Assembly: GCF_002080435.1 (NCBI RefSeq)
Contig: NZ_CP020538.1
Span: 1,979,501 to 2,043,500 of the forward strand
Length of the DNA stretch: 64,000 nucleotides
Reading direction: 5' to 3'
From: Sphingobium herbicidovorans
GTDB lineage: Bacteria; Pseudomonadota; Alphaproteobacteria; Sphingomonadales; Sphingomonadaceae
Shown: positions 54,293 to 63,200 of the stretch, piece after piece
How the letters are laid out: each line of letters begins with the position of its first letter
Position numbering within the stretch: the stretch's first letter is position 1
Translations under genes and position numbers: made by a program
The notes under the pieces: model-generated
The model's database searches: none
Told to the model about the DNA's origin: nothing
The model's input: only the letters and a program-made list of their open reading frames with translations

Positions 54293-55144
54293 TCAAACGG
54301 CCGTTTTAATGGCAAAGTCGATGTAAAGTTCCCGCAGCCGGGTCGCCATGGGGCCCGGCGCTCCGTCACCAATCTGTCTGCCATCGATGCTGACGACCGA
54401 CTGGCAGAGCGTCGATGCGCTCGTGATGAAAGCTTCGGATGCCCCTAAAGCCTCGTCGACGGTAAAGGGGCGATGCTCGACCATGATGCCGCGTTCCTCC
54501 GCAAGGGCGGTGAGGGCTGCCCCGGTGCAGCCCGCCAGCACAGCCTGGGAATAGGGACGGGTGACGACGCCATGTTCGGTCACGAGAAAGGCTGTCGATG
54601 ACGCGCCTTCGGTGACAAAGCCGTCCTCCACCATCCACGCCTCTTGTGCACCCGCATGGACCGCAATTTGTTTTGCCATTGCTTGCGCTAACAGCCCGAC
54701 GCTTTTGATGTCGCGCCGCGTCCAACGCAGGTCCGGCGTCGTCACGACTGCTATTCCAGTGCGTGCAGCAGGGCTATCCAGAAATCGCTTCGCCTGGACG
54801 AACATGACGAGGGTCGGCTGCAGGTCGGGAGAGGGGAGGAAGTCTCGGCTGACATCGGCGCCCCGCGTCAGTTGAAGATAGATCAGCCCTTCTTCCAGAT
54901 CGTTGCGCGTGGCCAACTCCCTCTGCACCGCCTCGATTTGAGCCGAGGGAAGAGGGAGTGTCAGGCCGATCGCCGCTGCCGATCGTTCCAGCCGGGCGAG
55001 ATGCGATGCGCTATCGACCAGCCTGCCTTCGATCACGGCGGTGACCTCATAAATGCCGTCCGCGAACAGAAAACCACGATCGAGCACGGAGACGCGGGTT
55101 TCGGCGAGGGGCAAGAACGCACCATTGAGATAGGCTATCGACAT
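54293..55144 (-). CDS. D-amino-acid transaminase (class IV)
   Basis: PLP enzyme of 283 residues, most like D-alanine aminotransferase. VSVLDRGFLFADGIYEVTAV is the fold-type IV start, the PLP lysine is in RRDIKSVGLL, and EDGFVTEGASSTAFLV is the cofactor-phosphate loop. It would supply D-glutamate or D-alanine for peptidoglycan; branched-chain and aminodeoxychorismate lyase relatives are less fitting. ATG at 55144 is chosen. It follows the UdgX gene by 80 bases. Confidence 0.88.
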   Translation of the reverse strand: MSIAYLNGAFLPLAETRVSVLDRGFLFADGIYEVTAVIEGRLVDSASHLARLERSAAAIGLTLPLPSAQIEAVQRELATRNDLEEGLIYLQLTRGADVSRDFLPSPDLQPTLVMFVQAKRFLDSPAARTGIAVVTTPDLRWTRRDIKSVGLLAQAMAKQIAVHAGAQEAWMVEDGFVTEGASSTAFLVTEHGVVTRPYSQAVLAGCTGAALTALAEERGIMVEHRPFTVDEALGASEAFITSASTLCQSVVSIDGRQIGDGAPGPMATRLRELYIDFAIKTAV

Positions 55145-55224
55145 GAGGGGGCACATTTCTCCCGCGCGACAATGCGCTATGCGGCGATGTTGCCGGGGCA
55201 GTGCCCTGGGTCAAGCGAGGATCG

Positions 55225-56625
55225 TCACCCCATCGCCTTCACGCGCTCGCCTATGTAACGCAATTCATCAACGAAGCGCGCCCGTTCGGCCTCCCTGCGC
55301 CTCTCGTCGGGCAAGCGCAGGAGAAAACTGGGATGCACCGTAACCCAGCCTTCCATGCCATTTTCCATCGAGATTGGAGTCCCTCGTGTCCGGCTGATCG
55401 TAACGGCCTTGCCCAGCATGGCTCGCGCAGCCGTGACGCCCAGAGCTACCACGATGCGTGGACGGAGAAGGTCCAGCTCCCGGTCGAGCCACCATCGGCA
55501 CGCCTTGATCTCCGGCGTGTCCGGCGATTGGTGGATACGCCTTTTGCCGCGACGCTCATGTTTGAAATGCTTGACTGCATTGGTGACATATATGCTGCCG
55601 CGATCAATCCGCGCCTCTTCCAGCGCCCGGTCAAGCAACTGGCCCGCAGGTCCAACAAAGGGGCGTCCCGCGATATCTTCCTGATCCCCCGGTTGCTCGC
55701 CGATGAGGGCCAGTCGAGCGTCAAGCGGGCCTTCGCCAAAGACCGTCTGGGTTGCATCCTGGTAGAGATGGCATCGAGTGCAGCTCATCGCCTCCTCACG
55801 CAACATCTTCCATGCGACATTTATGTTAGATGGCCTTGCGGGGGCTTTTGGCGGTGTGGCGATCATGGCTGCCTCCCGGGCCTGTGCCCCTGCGACCAAT
55901 TCGGGGATGAGCGCGGCCTCGGGCAGATTGCGCCAATATTTCTTCGGCATTTCAGACAGCATGGCGCGCTGCTTGAGACGTGCCGGGTTGAATATTGCCG
56001 CGTAATAGCTTTTCCACACATCCTCGATCGGGTCACTCGCCGGCGTATCCGATCGCGTCGCTCCCGGTCCCTCGCTCAACGTGTCGCCGTCCCAATGGAT
56101 GCTGGTTTCAGGCGTCAGGATCGACCAGCGCATTGACGCAAACCGGCGGACAAAAAATCCCGCATTGGCGCGGACGATGTGATGATCGGGTTCAAACCAG
56201 GCGACGAAGCGGGACACGCCGCCTTCTTCCTCGACCTCCCGGAAACGAACGAAGGCGCGCATCTTGTGGATATCGCGCCTCACCGCTCTGGCCAGAGCTT
56301 CTACGCGGCGCAACAGCGGATCAGCCTGATCTTCCATCCGTAAGGGCCTTTGCCGCACTTTGAGCAGCAAGTTGTAAAGGAGGGCGAAGCGTTCCTCATC
56401 CCGATTCAGAATTGCGATGCCCGCCAGTTCCAGAAATGCGCGGGGTACAGAAAAAGCGTTGCCCGGATCGATCGGAGGCAGTTCGTCGACGGGCAGAAGA
56501 GACGCCGCCTGTCCTGCCACGCACCAGTCAATGTCTTCCGCTGCGACATTGGCCAGCGCGAAACGCCTGGCTGCCGTTCGCCACCCATCGAAATCGTCCG
56601 GCCCGCTAAGCAGCGCCTGATACAT
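55225..56625 (-). CDS. DUF4130-UdgX fusion, uracil-DNA binding protein
   Basis: A 466-residue fusion. Residues 1-250 are the radical-SAM-associated DUF4130 domain (FSVPRAFLELAGIA, RRDIHKMRAFVRFREV, WFEPDHHIVRANAGFFVRRF, AEMPKKYWRNLPEAA). The C-terminal 190 residues are UdgX: GEQPGDQED (309-317), the loop KRRIH with His365, and VHPSFLLR (about 430). In Mycobacterium UdgX this His forms a covalent bond with uracil in DNA. Cluster cysteines are C282, C285 and C376; the fourth ligand is not a clear Cys (His353/His356 lie nearby). The radical-SAM partner gene is 1 kb upstream. Confidence 0.92.
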   Translation of the reverse strand: MYQALLSGPDDFDGWRTAARRFALANVAAEDIDWCVAGQAASLLPVDELPPIDPGNAFSVPRAFLELAGIAILNRDEERFALLYNLLLKVRQRPLRMEDQADPLLRRVEALARAVRRDIHKMRAFVRFREVEEEGGVSRFVAWFEPDHHIVRANAGFFVRRFASMRWSILTPETSIHWDGDTLSEGPGATRSDTPASDPIEDVWKSYYAAIFNPARLKQRAMLSEMPKKYWRNLPEAALIPELVAGAQAREAAMIATPPKAPARPSNINVAWKMLREEAMSCTRCHLYQDATQTVFGEGPLDARLALIGEQPGDQEDIAGRPFVGPAGQLLDRALEEARIDRGSIYVTNAVKHFKHERRGKRRIHQSPDTPEIKACRWWLDRELDLLRPRIVVALGVTAARAMLGKAVTISRTRGTPISMENGMEGWVTVHPSFLLRLPDERRREAERARFVDELRYIGERVKAMG

Positions 56626-56632
56626 TCCCGCC

Positions 56633-57097
56633 TCAGTCGGCTTTTTCCGCCCGTTGCAATTCTGCCGGCTTGCGCCGGGCGAAGGTTGCGGCGAGCTTCT
56701 GTTCCTCCTCGGTCGTCAGCTCGGCAGCAGCGTCAGGGAACATCTCCTCTTCCTCCTCCTCAATATGGTGGAGGTAGCGCTTTTTCATCTTGTCGAAAGT
56801 CTCGCGCCATGCGGTGCTGTTAAACTCCTGCTCCTGGAGTTCCTCCAGATAATCGTCGATTTCCTTATGCTCCGATACGCTATGCTGCGCGTCTTCTCGC
56901 AAATCAGGGCGAGCGAGCATCGTGGCGTAGAGCGTTTCTTCTTCGGCAGCGGCGTGTGCGGTCACTTCAACTCGAAACTGCTCGAACAGCTTTGCCAGCC
57001 GCTCATTGTCACCCTCCGCGTCCGCCATTTTGTCGAACAACTGGCGATGGGCGTCGTGATCCTGCTTAAGGCGGTCGAAAATGTTGGCGTCAGCCAT
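56633..57097 (-). CDS. Hemerythrin-domain protein
   Basis: A 154-residue four-helix protein with the HHE metal pattern: His in QDHDAHRQLFDKM, HAAAEEETLYATM, SEHKEIDDYL and RYLHHIEEEEEEMFP, which together give the His/Glu/Asp ligands of a diiron site. Likely binds O2, NO or iron in the cytosol. AAGAGGAG precedes the ATG. Only 7 bases separate its stop from the UdgX start, so the two are probably co-expressed. Confidence 0.9.
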   Translation of the reverse strand: MADANIFDRLKQDHDAHRQLFDKMADAEGDNERLAKLFEQFRVEVTAHAAAEEETLYATMLARPDLREDAQHSVSEHKEIDDYLEELQEQEFNSTAWRETFDKMKKRYLHHIEEEEEEMFPDAAAELTTEEEQKLAATFARRKPAELQRAEKAD

Positions 57098-57155
57098 AAG
57101 TGCTCCTCTTGTTTCAGAGGGCACAACGAAATGGATGACCCTTTGGCTCCGTAGT

Positions 57156-57512
57156 TCAGCCGAACAGAAAGCGGAAGATTATGGCGACCGGTATCCACAA
57201 AAGGCTGCTGGCAATGCTGGTCAGCCAGAGTTGCACCACATCGCGGCGGAAACGCAGGTCAAGCCCCGCGCCAGAAAGACCGCTTTGGTCAAATAGCTCC
57301 CAGCGGCGCTCAAGGCCACGGGCAGCCATCGCAAACCCGGCGATGGCGACGATGATGGCGAGGTGCAGCACGAGCGAACCGCCCAACTTGGCGACGATTG
57401 CGATCTGGAGCAGGCAGCAGACGACGAGCGCAGTGGCCAGATGGCTGCTCATTCGCTTGGCATAGCGACCGCCATGCGATTGCGCAGAAGCATTTTTGAA
57501 CAGCGTCGCCAC
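57156..57512 (-). CDS. Small membrane protein, unknown
   Basis: A 118-residue protein with three hydrophobic segments: LATALVVCCLLQIAIVAKL, LVLHLAIIVAIAGFAMA and LTSIASSLLWIPVAIIFRFLF. No family is recognised. It lies between the radical-SAM gene (74 bases upstream) and the hemerythrin gene (58 bases downstream) on the same strand. Confidence 0.7.
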   Translation of the reverse strand: MATLFKNASAQSHGGRYAKRMSSHLATALVVCCLLQIAIVAKLGGSLVLHLAIIVAIAGFAMAARGLERRWELFDQSGLSGAGLDLRFRRDVVQLWLTSIASSLLWIPVAIIFRFLFG

Positions 57513-57586
57513 CAGCCTTACCCCTCCATTCCCTGCTCAGAAGAAAACATGAAGTGCAACGCTTATCAACGGCAAAATTCGCTGCC

Positions 57587-58837
57587 TCAGGCAAAAAGCT
57601 CCAGTTGAGTCGCGGCAGGGGTGAGCCGCCTTTGAAGGTCTACGCTATCGATCAAATGCAGCGGCCGCCAATCGCTTGCGATCAGGAACGGTCGCAACTT
57701 GGCTATCGAGTTGGTCAGCCGGGCGACATCTGCCAGCTTCAGGCGGCGCTCTCTGCGACTCGCCACGATGCGATCAACGGCCCTGACGCCAAGACCTGGC
57801 ACACGCAGCAGCATTTCCCGCGCGACCTTGTTCACATCGACCGGAAAAATCTCCCGGTGCCGCAGCGCCCAGGCCAGTTTGGGGTCTATGTCGAGCGGAA
57901 GATGCCCCGTTTCAGGATCTGTCGCCTGTTCAAGATCGCGCACCGAAAAGCCATAGAAGCGCATCATCCAGTCTGATTGATACAGCCGATGTTCGCGAAG
58001 AAGCGGCGGGCGTTTGAGAGGCAGGACGCTGCTGGGCGAGGGGATGGGTGAAAAGGCGCTGTAATAGACACGGCGCAATGCATGTTTGTCATAAAGCGAC
58101 CGCGCCCGGCGCAAGATGGTGCGATCATCCGATCCATCGGCGCCGACTATCATCTGCGTCGATTGACCCGCCGGGGCAAAGCGGGGCGCATGGCGGTAAC
58201 GCTTCCTTGCGTCACCCATATCCTCGATCGCCATGCGCAAATCCTTCATAGCGCCTTCGATCCGCGCGCCGTTCTTTTCAGGCGCCAGCCGTTCCAGCCC
58301 CTGTTCGGTCGGCAGTTCGACATTGATCGACAGCCGGTCTGCATAAAGTCCGGCCTGATGCGCCAGTTCAACATCGGCGTCCGGAATGGTCTTGAGATGG
58401 ATATAGCCGCGAAAGTCGTGCTCCTCACGCAGCGTGCGGGCGACCTCGATCAACTGCTCCATCGTATAGTCCGGCGACCGGATGATGCCGGAGGACAGAA
58501 AAAGCCCTTCGATATAATTGCGGCGGTAGAAGTTGAGCGTCAGCGCGACGATTTCCTGCACGGTAAAGCGGGCGCGGCGCACATTGCTCGACTGGCGATT
58601 GATGCAATAATGGCAATCGAAGATGCAGCTGTTGGTCAGCAGGATTTTGAGCAGTGAAATGCATCGGCCATCAGGCGCATAGGCGTGGCAGATGCCCATG
58701 CCCTCGGTCGAGCCCAGACCGCCTTTACGCCCGGACAGGCTGTCACGCCTTTTCGTGCCCGATGACGCGCAGGAAGCGTCATATTTTGCAGCGTCAGCAA
58801 GGATTTCGAGTTTTTGGGCGACTGAAAGGATCGACAT
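57587..58837 (-). CDS. Radical-SAM protein, putative DNA modification/repair (TIGR03916)
   Basis: A 416-residue radical-SAM enzyme. The cluster cysteines are C71, C75 and C78 in NSCIFDCHYC. The family-specific LEILADAAKYDASCASSGTK start, FYRRNYIEGLFLSSGIIRSP and YIHLKTIPDADVEL follow. A helix-hairpin-helix DNA-binding motif VPGLGVRAVDRIV begins at residue 346. This family is known to pair with DUF4130/UdgX proteins, and the fusion partner is 1 kb downstream. The reaction is unknown; repair of damaged bases is inferred. The ATG lies 2 bases from a LexA box, so the mRNA may be leaderless. Confidence 0.92.
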   Translation of the reverse strand: MSILSVAQKLEILADAAKYDASCASSGTKRRDSLSGRKGGLGSTEGMGICHAYAPDGRCISLLKILLTNSCIFDCHYCINRQSSNVRRARFTVQEIVALTLNFYRRNYIEGLFLSSGIIRSPDYTMEQLIEVARTLREEHDFRGYIHLKTIPDADVELAHQAGLYADRLSINVELPTEQGLERLAPEKNGARIEGAMKDLRMAIEDMGDARKRYRHAPRFAPAGQSTQMIVGADGSDDRTILRRARSLYDKHALRRVYYSAFSPIPSPSSVLPLKRPPLLREHRLYQSDWMMRFYGFSVRDLEQATDPETGHLPLDIDPKLAWALRHREIFPVDVNKVAREMLLRVPGLGVRAVDRIVASRRERRLKLADVARLTNSIAKLRPFLIASDWRPLHLIDSVDLQRRLTPAATQLELFA

Positions 58838-58839
58838 AA

Positions 58840-58854
58840 GTTCATGATATGTTC
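58840..58854 (-). promoter_or_regulatory. LexA (SOS) box upstream of the radical-SAM gene
   Basis: GTTCATGATATGTTC is a perfect alphaproteobacterial LexA site (GTTC-N7-GTTC). It lies 2 bases from the ATG at 58837 and overlaps TATCAT on the minus strand, which fits a -10 element for a leaderless transcript; a moderate -35 match (AAGACA) lies 17 bases upstream. Binding would block RNA polymerase until DNA damage. Confidence 0.85.
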
Positions 58855-58892
58855 TTATCTTGCCTATGTCTTTGATGCAGATTGGTATCGCC

Positions 58893-59651
58893 TCAGCTTT
58901 TCCAACCAGGGTCGATCCGGTCGATCAGCCTTACCATGGCTTGAAAGTCTGGCACTCCGGGACCGCTGGGCAACTGGATGCCCCCAATATCGCGTTGGTG
59001 AACAGCGATGACCTCGGCCGGGACGTCAAGCGGCGTCCCGGCCGCGCCGGTCGCGACCTGAATTTCACAGGCGCGCTGAAGCATCCAGTGCATGAGAAAC
59101 GCTTTGGGCAAGCTGTCCGCCATGACTAGCGTGCCATGATTGCGCAGCATCATGATGCGACGGTCCCCCAGGTTGGCGATCAGCCGTTCACCCTCTTCGG
59201 GCCGAAGGGTGATCCCTTCAAAGTCGTGATAGGCGATTCGCCCTGCAAATGCCGCCGCATAGAAATTTGTTGGCTGCAATCCTTCGTGGGTCGAGCTGAC
59301 CGCCATCCCCGCCGTGGTATGTGTATGAATTACGCAATGGGCGTCGGGCACGAGGCGGTGAAACACGCTATGCTGGGTAAAGCCGGCGCGGTTCACCGGA
59401 TAGGCGCTGCCATCAAGCACGTGGCCGTCGATATCGATCTTGACCAGATTCGACGCCGTTACTTCGGAATAAAGAAGGCCGAAGGGATTGATCAGGAAGG
59501 CGCCGTCCTCACCTGGAACACGCAGCGTTATGTGATTATAGATAAGCTCCGACCAGCCCATATGGTCGAATATGCGGTAGCAGGCCGCCAGTTGCCGGCG
59601 GGCTTCCCACTCTGCTGCTGACGCATCGGGAAAGGAAATGGCACTTGCCAT
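58893..59651 (-). CDS. Class II aldolase/adducin family protein
   Basis: A 252-residue protein of the fuculose-phosphate aldolase/adducin fold. The zinc pattern His-x-His is in [15 protein letters not shown] and the third His in [25 protein letters not shown] is the usual start region. Members are aldolases, epimerases or decarboxylases, and the true substrate cannot be read from sequence. The start is ATG 59651. Its stop is 55 bases before the LexA-controlled gene, so read-through from it would bypass SOS control. Confidence 0.88.
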   Translation of the reverse strand: MASAISFPDASAAEWEARRQLAACYRIFDHMGWSELIYNHITLRVPGEDGAFLINPFGLLYSEVTASNLVKIDIDGHVLDGSAYPVNRAGFTQHSVFHRLVPDAHCVIHTHTTAGMAVSSTHEGLQPTNFYAAAFAGRIAYHDFEGITLRPEEGERLIANLGDRRIMMLRNHGTLVMADSLPKAFLMHWMLQRACEIQVATGAAGTPLDVPAEVIAVHQRDIGGIQLPSGPGVPDFQAMVRLIDRIDPGWKS

Positions 59652-59876
59652 GGTGATCCTCCTCCTGTCTTGTGCGCCCGACTATCTCTCTTGAGTGCGC
59701 CGCTGTCGAGTGGAACGGCTTTAGGGTTGAATTTGGCCGACTCTGCTGATAGGGCGCGCCCCACACGGCGCAGGCTGGCCTGCGACGACTCATCGCTATT
59801 ACGTTCGGTAGGCCCGTTGGGAGGGGTTTTTGTCTCCTGGCAATCTGGCCTCTTTCGACTGGAGTTTGACTGGCTT

Positions 59877-60083
59877 ATGCAAATCATCGTTCGCGACAAC
59901 AATGTCGACCAGGCCCTGCGCGCGCTCAAGAAGAAGCTGCAGCGCGAGGGTGTGTATCGCGAGATGAAGTTGCGCCGTCACTACGAAAAGCCGTCGGAAA
60001 AGCGCGCCCGCGAAAAGGCGGCTGCGGTTCGCCGCGCGCGCAAGCTGGAGCGCAAGCGCGCTGAGCGCGACGGCGTCCGTTAA
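59877..60083 (+). CDS. rpsU: 30S ribosomal protein S21
   Basis: A 68-residue basic protein: [19 protein letters not shown] and [20 protein letters not shown] are the S21 signature, followed by a long Arg/Lys-rich helix. It binds the small subunit near the anti-Shine-Dalgarno region. GGAG lies 12 bases before the ATG. An alternative start further upstream would add a non-family N terminus, so it is rejected. Confidence 0.95.
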   Translation: MQIIVRDNNVDQALRALKKKLQREGVYREMKLRRHYEKPSEKRAREKAAAVRRARKLERKRAERDGVR

Positions 60084-60157
60084 GACCTTCGTTATCCGGG
60101 GCGGCTGTCCGGCCGTCCCAATCCTGCTGATCACCCGCACCTGCGAGGCTTAGGTCC

Positions 60158-60721
60158 ATGTCCACGACCGCTGTTCCCCTTCGTCCCATCGCCAAGGGGT
60201 CGCTCACGCGTCTCTGGATCGGCGTTGCAGCCGTGGCGGTTGCCGCTGGCGGATTGGCCTGGGCCGGGCAGCGCGGCGTTGAGCCTTCCCCCGCCAGCTA
60301 TCTGGCGCGCAATGCGGGGGAAGACGGCGTCATGACCACCGATTCGGGGCTCCAGTATAAAGTGCTGGAAGAGGGCGAAGGCCCCAGTCCGACGGCGGCG
60401 GATGTCGCGCTGGTCGGCTATAAGGGCACTCTGCTCGACGGCACCGTCTTCGATGAAAATCCGCAGACCGCGATGCCCGTCGATGGCGTGGTCCCCGGCT
60501 TCTCCGAAGGGCTTCAGAAGATGAAGAAGGGCGGCAAATATCGCCTCTGGATCCCGCCGCAGCTTGGCTATGGGGAGCAGGCGGCTGGGCCTATTCCTGC
60601 CAATTCGGTGCTGGTGTTCGATGTGCAACTGCATGATTTCAAGTCCAAGGCAGACATCATGCGGATGCAGCAGATGATGCAGCAGGACGGCGCTACCCCG
60701 CCGCCATTGCCTGGCAACTGA
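60158..60721 (+). CDS. FKBP-type peptidyl-prolyl isomerase, membrane-anchored
   Basis: A 187-residue protein with one N-terminal transmembrane segment (LWIGVAAVAVAAGGLAWAG) and a periplasmic FKBP domain. DSGLQYKVLEEGEGPSPTAA, GTVFDENPQTAMPVDGVVPGF and YRLWIPPQLGYGEQ make up the FK506-binding pocket. It assists folding of exported proteins. A terminator directly follows the stop codon. Confidence 0.92.
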   Translation: MSTTAVPLRPIAKGSLTRLWIGVAAVAVAAGGLAWAGQRGVEPSPASYLARNAGEDGVMTTDSGLQYKVLEEGEGPSPTAADVALVGYKGTLLDGTVFDENPQTAMPVDGVVPGFSEGLQKMKKGGKYRLWIPPQLGYGEQAAGPIPANSVLVFDVQLHDFKSKADIMRMQQMMQQDGATPPPLPGN

Positions 60722-60742
60722 TCGGATCACCAGCGTTAGATG

Positions 60743-60767
60743 AAGGCCCGGTTTTCCGGGCCTTTTT
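60743..60767 (+). terminator. Intrinsic terminator
   Basis: GGCCCGG (60745-60751) pairs with CCGGGCC (60756-60762) around a TTTT loop and is followed by five Ts. It ends the rpsU-FKBP transcript and can also act in reverse on the convergent permease gene. Confidence 0.9.
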
Positions 60768-61867
60768 CATTCGATCCGAACAATGCCGCTGGTGGCGGGA
60801 CCATCGTCGCGCGCCTTGGAGCGTTCCTCCAGATAAACCTTGATCATCGCCACGATGGGGTCGGCCAGGAACAGTCCCAATATACCAAATAGCGCGCCGA
60901 ACAGAATCTGCGCGGCCAGCACCAGGGCAGGCGCAAGGTCGGTCGCGCGCTTGGCGACCATCGGGACGATCAGATAGCCGTCCACGATCTGCACCACCAG
61001 ATAGACGGCAAAGGCGTACAGACCCGCGTTCACTCCAGCTGAAAATCCAACCAGCACGATCAGCACACCGGAAATGATCGCCCCGATATTCGGCAGCAAG
61101 GCGAAAAGCCCGGTGAGGATGCCCAACAGGCCGGCCATGGGTACACCACCGGCAAGCAGGAGAAGCCAGGTCCCGACTCCCTCGACCGCCATGCCGATCA
61201 GCCGGCCGAACATCAATCGGCGCAAGGTCCAGCCCATCTTGTCCACGACATTGTAGAAGCCCACCCTCCGGCCCATAGGCAGCATCCAGGCAACGCCCCG
61301 TTCGTAGAGCCGAGGTTCGACCGCAATGAAGATCGCCAGCACCAGCATCATGACGCCGCTGGTAACAGCGCCCATCATCGTTCCCACCGCAGCCGTGACC
61401 CGACCGAGGGAACTGAAGGCCTGACTGGCAAGGCTTTTGAAGTCATTTGGCGTTGTGGTGACGCCCAGTTGCTCCATCCATCCGCCGATGCGGACCACTT
61501 GCGCCTCGACGATTGACCGCATCGCCTGCGCCTGCATCGCCAGGCTCGATCCCGTCAGGTAAAAGGTGTAGGCGAGGAAAAGCACCGCTGAAATCAAAAC
61601 AATGGTGAGACGCCAGCCGCGACTGATGGGTAAAACCCGGCCGAGCAGCCTCGTGCCCCCATCCATCATCGTGGCCAGGACCAGCGCGCCAAGGATCAGC
61701 ATGATCGGCTGGGCGAGAAACCACAGCAGCGCCACTGCCACCGCCACGCCGATCCACACGCTTGCGCGCTGAATCTCCCGATTAACTAGGGGGCTGCGCA
61801 GTTCGCTGGGGCCTGGCTCCTCAATGTGGACATGGTTTCCGCGCAATCGCCAGCCCCTTTTTGCCAA
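60767..61867 (-). CDS. AI-2E family permease
   Basis: A 366-residue inner-membrane protein of the AI-2E/PerM family with about eight hydrophobic segments, including SVWIGVAVAVALLWFLAQPI, LRRLMFGRLIGMAVEGVG and FALLPNIGAIISGVLIVLVG. Members include Na+/H+ antiporters and supposed autoinducer exporters, so the substrate is open. The frame starts at TTG 61867, just 3 bases after the lepB stop, with no obvious ribosome site, suggesting coupling to lepB translation. Confidence 0.85.
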   Translation of the reverse strand: MAKRGWRLRGNHVHIEEPGPSELRSPLVNREIQRASVWIGVAVAVALLWFLAQPIMLILGALVLATMMDGGTRLLGRVLPISRGWRLTIVLISAVLFLAYTFYLTGSSLAMQAQAMRSIVEAQVVRIGGWMEQLGVTTTPNDFKSLASQAFSSLGRVTAAVGTMMGAVTSGVMMLVLAIFIAVEPRLYERGVAWMLPMGRRVGFYNVVDKMGWTLRRLMFGRLIGMAVEGVGTWLLLLAGGVPMAGLLGILTGLFALLPNIGAIISGVLIVLVGFSAGVNAGLYAFAVYLVVQIVDGYLIVPMVAKRATDLAPALVLAAQILFGALFGILGLFLADPIVAMIKVYLEERSKARDDGPATSGIVRIE

Positions 61868-61870
61868 CCA

Positions 61871-62767
61871 TTACTTCGGGGGTGCAACGCTCTCCGGTCG
61901 CAAGCTGTTCCCGGCCCGGCCGCTGCGCAGCCCATGGATCCAGCTGATTGGGTTCCATGTGGAATTGCCATCCAGTGAGAAAGTGATGAACTCCGCGCGT
62001 CCTCCAATCGCTTCCCACGGGACCGGGCCACCCAGGCCATTTTCCTCCAGCGGAGCGCGGCTGTCGGCGCTGTTGTCCCGATTGTCGCCCATCAGGAACA
62101 CATGATTTGCCGGCACCCGCACTGGTTCATACCAGTCGAGCGTACTGGGGCCCATGTCGATTATCAGATAGCTCTTGCCATTGGGCAGAGTCTCCTGCCG
62201 GACGGGCAACTGGCAATAGCTTCGTCCGTCCGTCCCGGTCGCACGCGCGCCCGGGAATTGGGCGGGAGAGCAGGGCGCATTGCCATCGATGGGGATGCGC
62301 ACAGGCTTCAGCGCCCTTTGGGGGACCGCCGCGCCGTTAAGGATCACCTGTCCGCCCCGCACCTCGATAATGTCGCCGGGCAGACCGATCACGCGCTTGA
62401 TATAGTCCTCCCGCCGGTTGTGCGGCGACACGATGACGATATCCCCGCGCTCGGGCAGGCGGCCGAAAATCCGGCCTTTCAGGAAGGGGAGGGGATGAAA
62501 GCTCGGCGAGACGTAGGACCAGCCATAGGGAAATTTGCTGACCACCAGACGGTCGCCCTTGAGGAGGACTGGCATCATCGATTCGCTAGGAATGTAGAAT
62601 GGCTTCGCCACGAAGCTGTGGAACGCGAGCACTGCCAGGATTAGAAGAGCGATGCTTTTTACTTCATGCCACCAATCGATTGACCCTTTTTCGGTTTGGG
62701 CGGGCGGCGGGGTTGCTGGCTCGTCGGGGGAAAGCGGGTCGTTTTCGCTCATATCGGTTGCCGTCAT
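61871..62767 (-). CDS. lepB: Signal peptidase I
   Basis: Membrane serine/lysine protease that removes signal peptides of exported proteins. 298 residues from ATG 62767; an ATG at 62752 is possible. The single N-terminal transmembrane segment (SIALLILAVLAFHSFVAKP) is followed by the catalytic Ser63 in IPSESMMPVL and Lys124 in EDYIKRVIGLPGD, with the conserved MGDNRDNSADSR box. It lies in the order pdxJ-acpS-lepB. Confidence 0.95.
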   Translation of the reverse strand: MTATDMSENDPLSPDEPATPPPAQTEKGSIDWWHEVKSIALLILAVLAFHSFVAKPFYIPSESMMPVLLKGDRLVVSKFPYGWSYVSPSFHPLPFLKGRIFGRLPERGDIVIVSPHNRREDYIKRVIGLPGDIIEVRGGQVILNGAAVPQRALKPVRIPIDGNAPCSPAQFPGARATGTDGRSYCQLPVRQETLPNGKSYLIIDMGPSTLDWYEPVRVPANHVFLMGDNRDNSADSRAPLEENGLGGPVPWEAIGGRAEFITFSLDGNSTWNPISWIHGLRSGRAGNSLRPESVAPPK

Positions 62768-62798
62768 GAAAGGCTTCTCGGATTCAGGGACGCCGCTG

Positions 62799-63200
62799 TC
62801 ACTGGGGCAGCGCTTCGATGATGACGAAGGCCTGCGCCCATGGGTGATCATCGGTTAGCGTGACGTGAATGACAGGCTTGTGACCTGAGGGAACCATGGA
62901 TCGAAGCTGCGCCAGCGCGCCACCGGTCAGTTCAAGCGTGGGCGCGCCCCCCGCCCGGTTCACGACGCCGATGTCCTTCATGAACACGCCGTGCTTGAAT
63001 CCGGTGCCGACCGCCTTGGAAAAGGCTTCCTTCGCCGCGAACCGCTTGGCGAGAGTCCCGGCCTTTGTGAAAGGACGCCGATTGGCCTTTACTCTTTCGA
63101 CATCGGTAAAGACGCGCTGTTCGAAGCGCTCGCCGAACCTGTCTAGCGAATGCTGGATCCGCTCGATATTGCACAGGTCGGAACCCAGGCCGATGATCAA
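62799..63200 (-). CDS. acpS: Holo-[acyl-carrier-protein] synthase
   Basis: Transfers the phosphopantetheine arm of CoA to acyl carrier protein. 133 residues with the metal-binding [13 protein letters not shown] and [17 protein letters not shown] (Mg ligands Asp and Glu). The start overlaps the pdxJ stop by 4 bases, so the two are coupled. It works with the lipid gene fabI found at 34.1 kb. Confidence 0.95.
   Translation of the reverse strand: MIIGLGSDLCNIERIQHSLDRFGERFEQRVFTDVERVKANRRPFTKAGTLAKRFAAKEAFSKAVGTGFKHGVFMKDIGVVNRAGGAPTLELTGGALAQLRSMVPSGHKPVIHVTLTDDHPWAQAFVIIEALPQ

Noticed and set aside
57154..57165. GTTC-AGCC-GAAC dyad near the hemerythrin gene as a second LexA site
   Set aside because: Spacing is 4 and the orientation inverted, unlike the GTTC-N7-GTTC alphaproteobacterial box, and it lies in coding sequence of the membrane protein.
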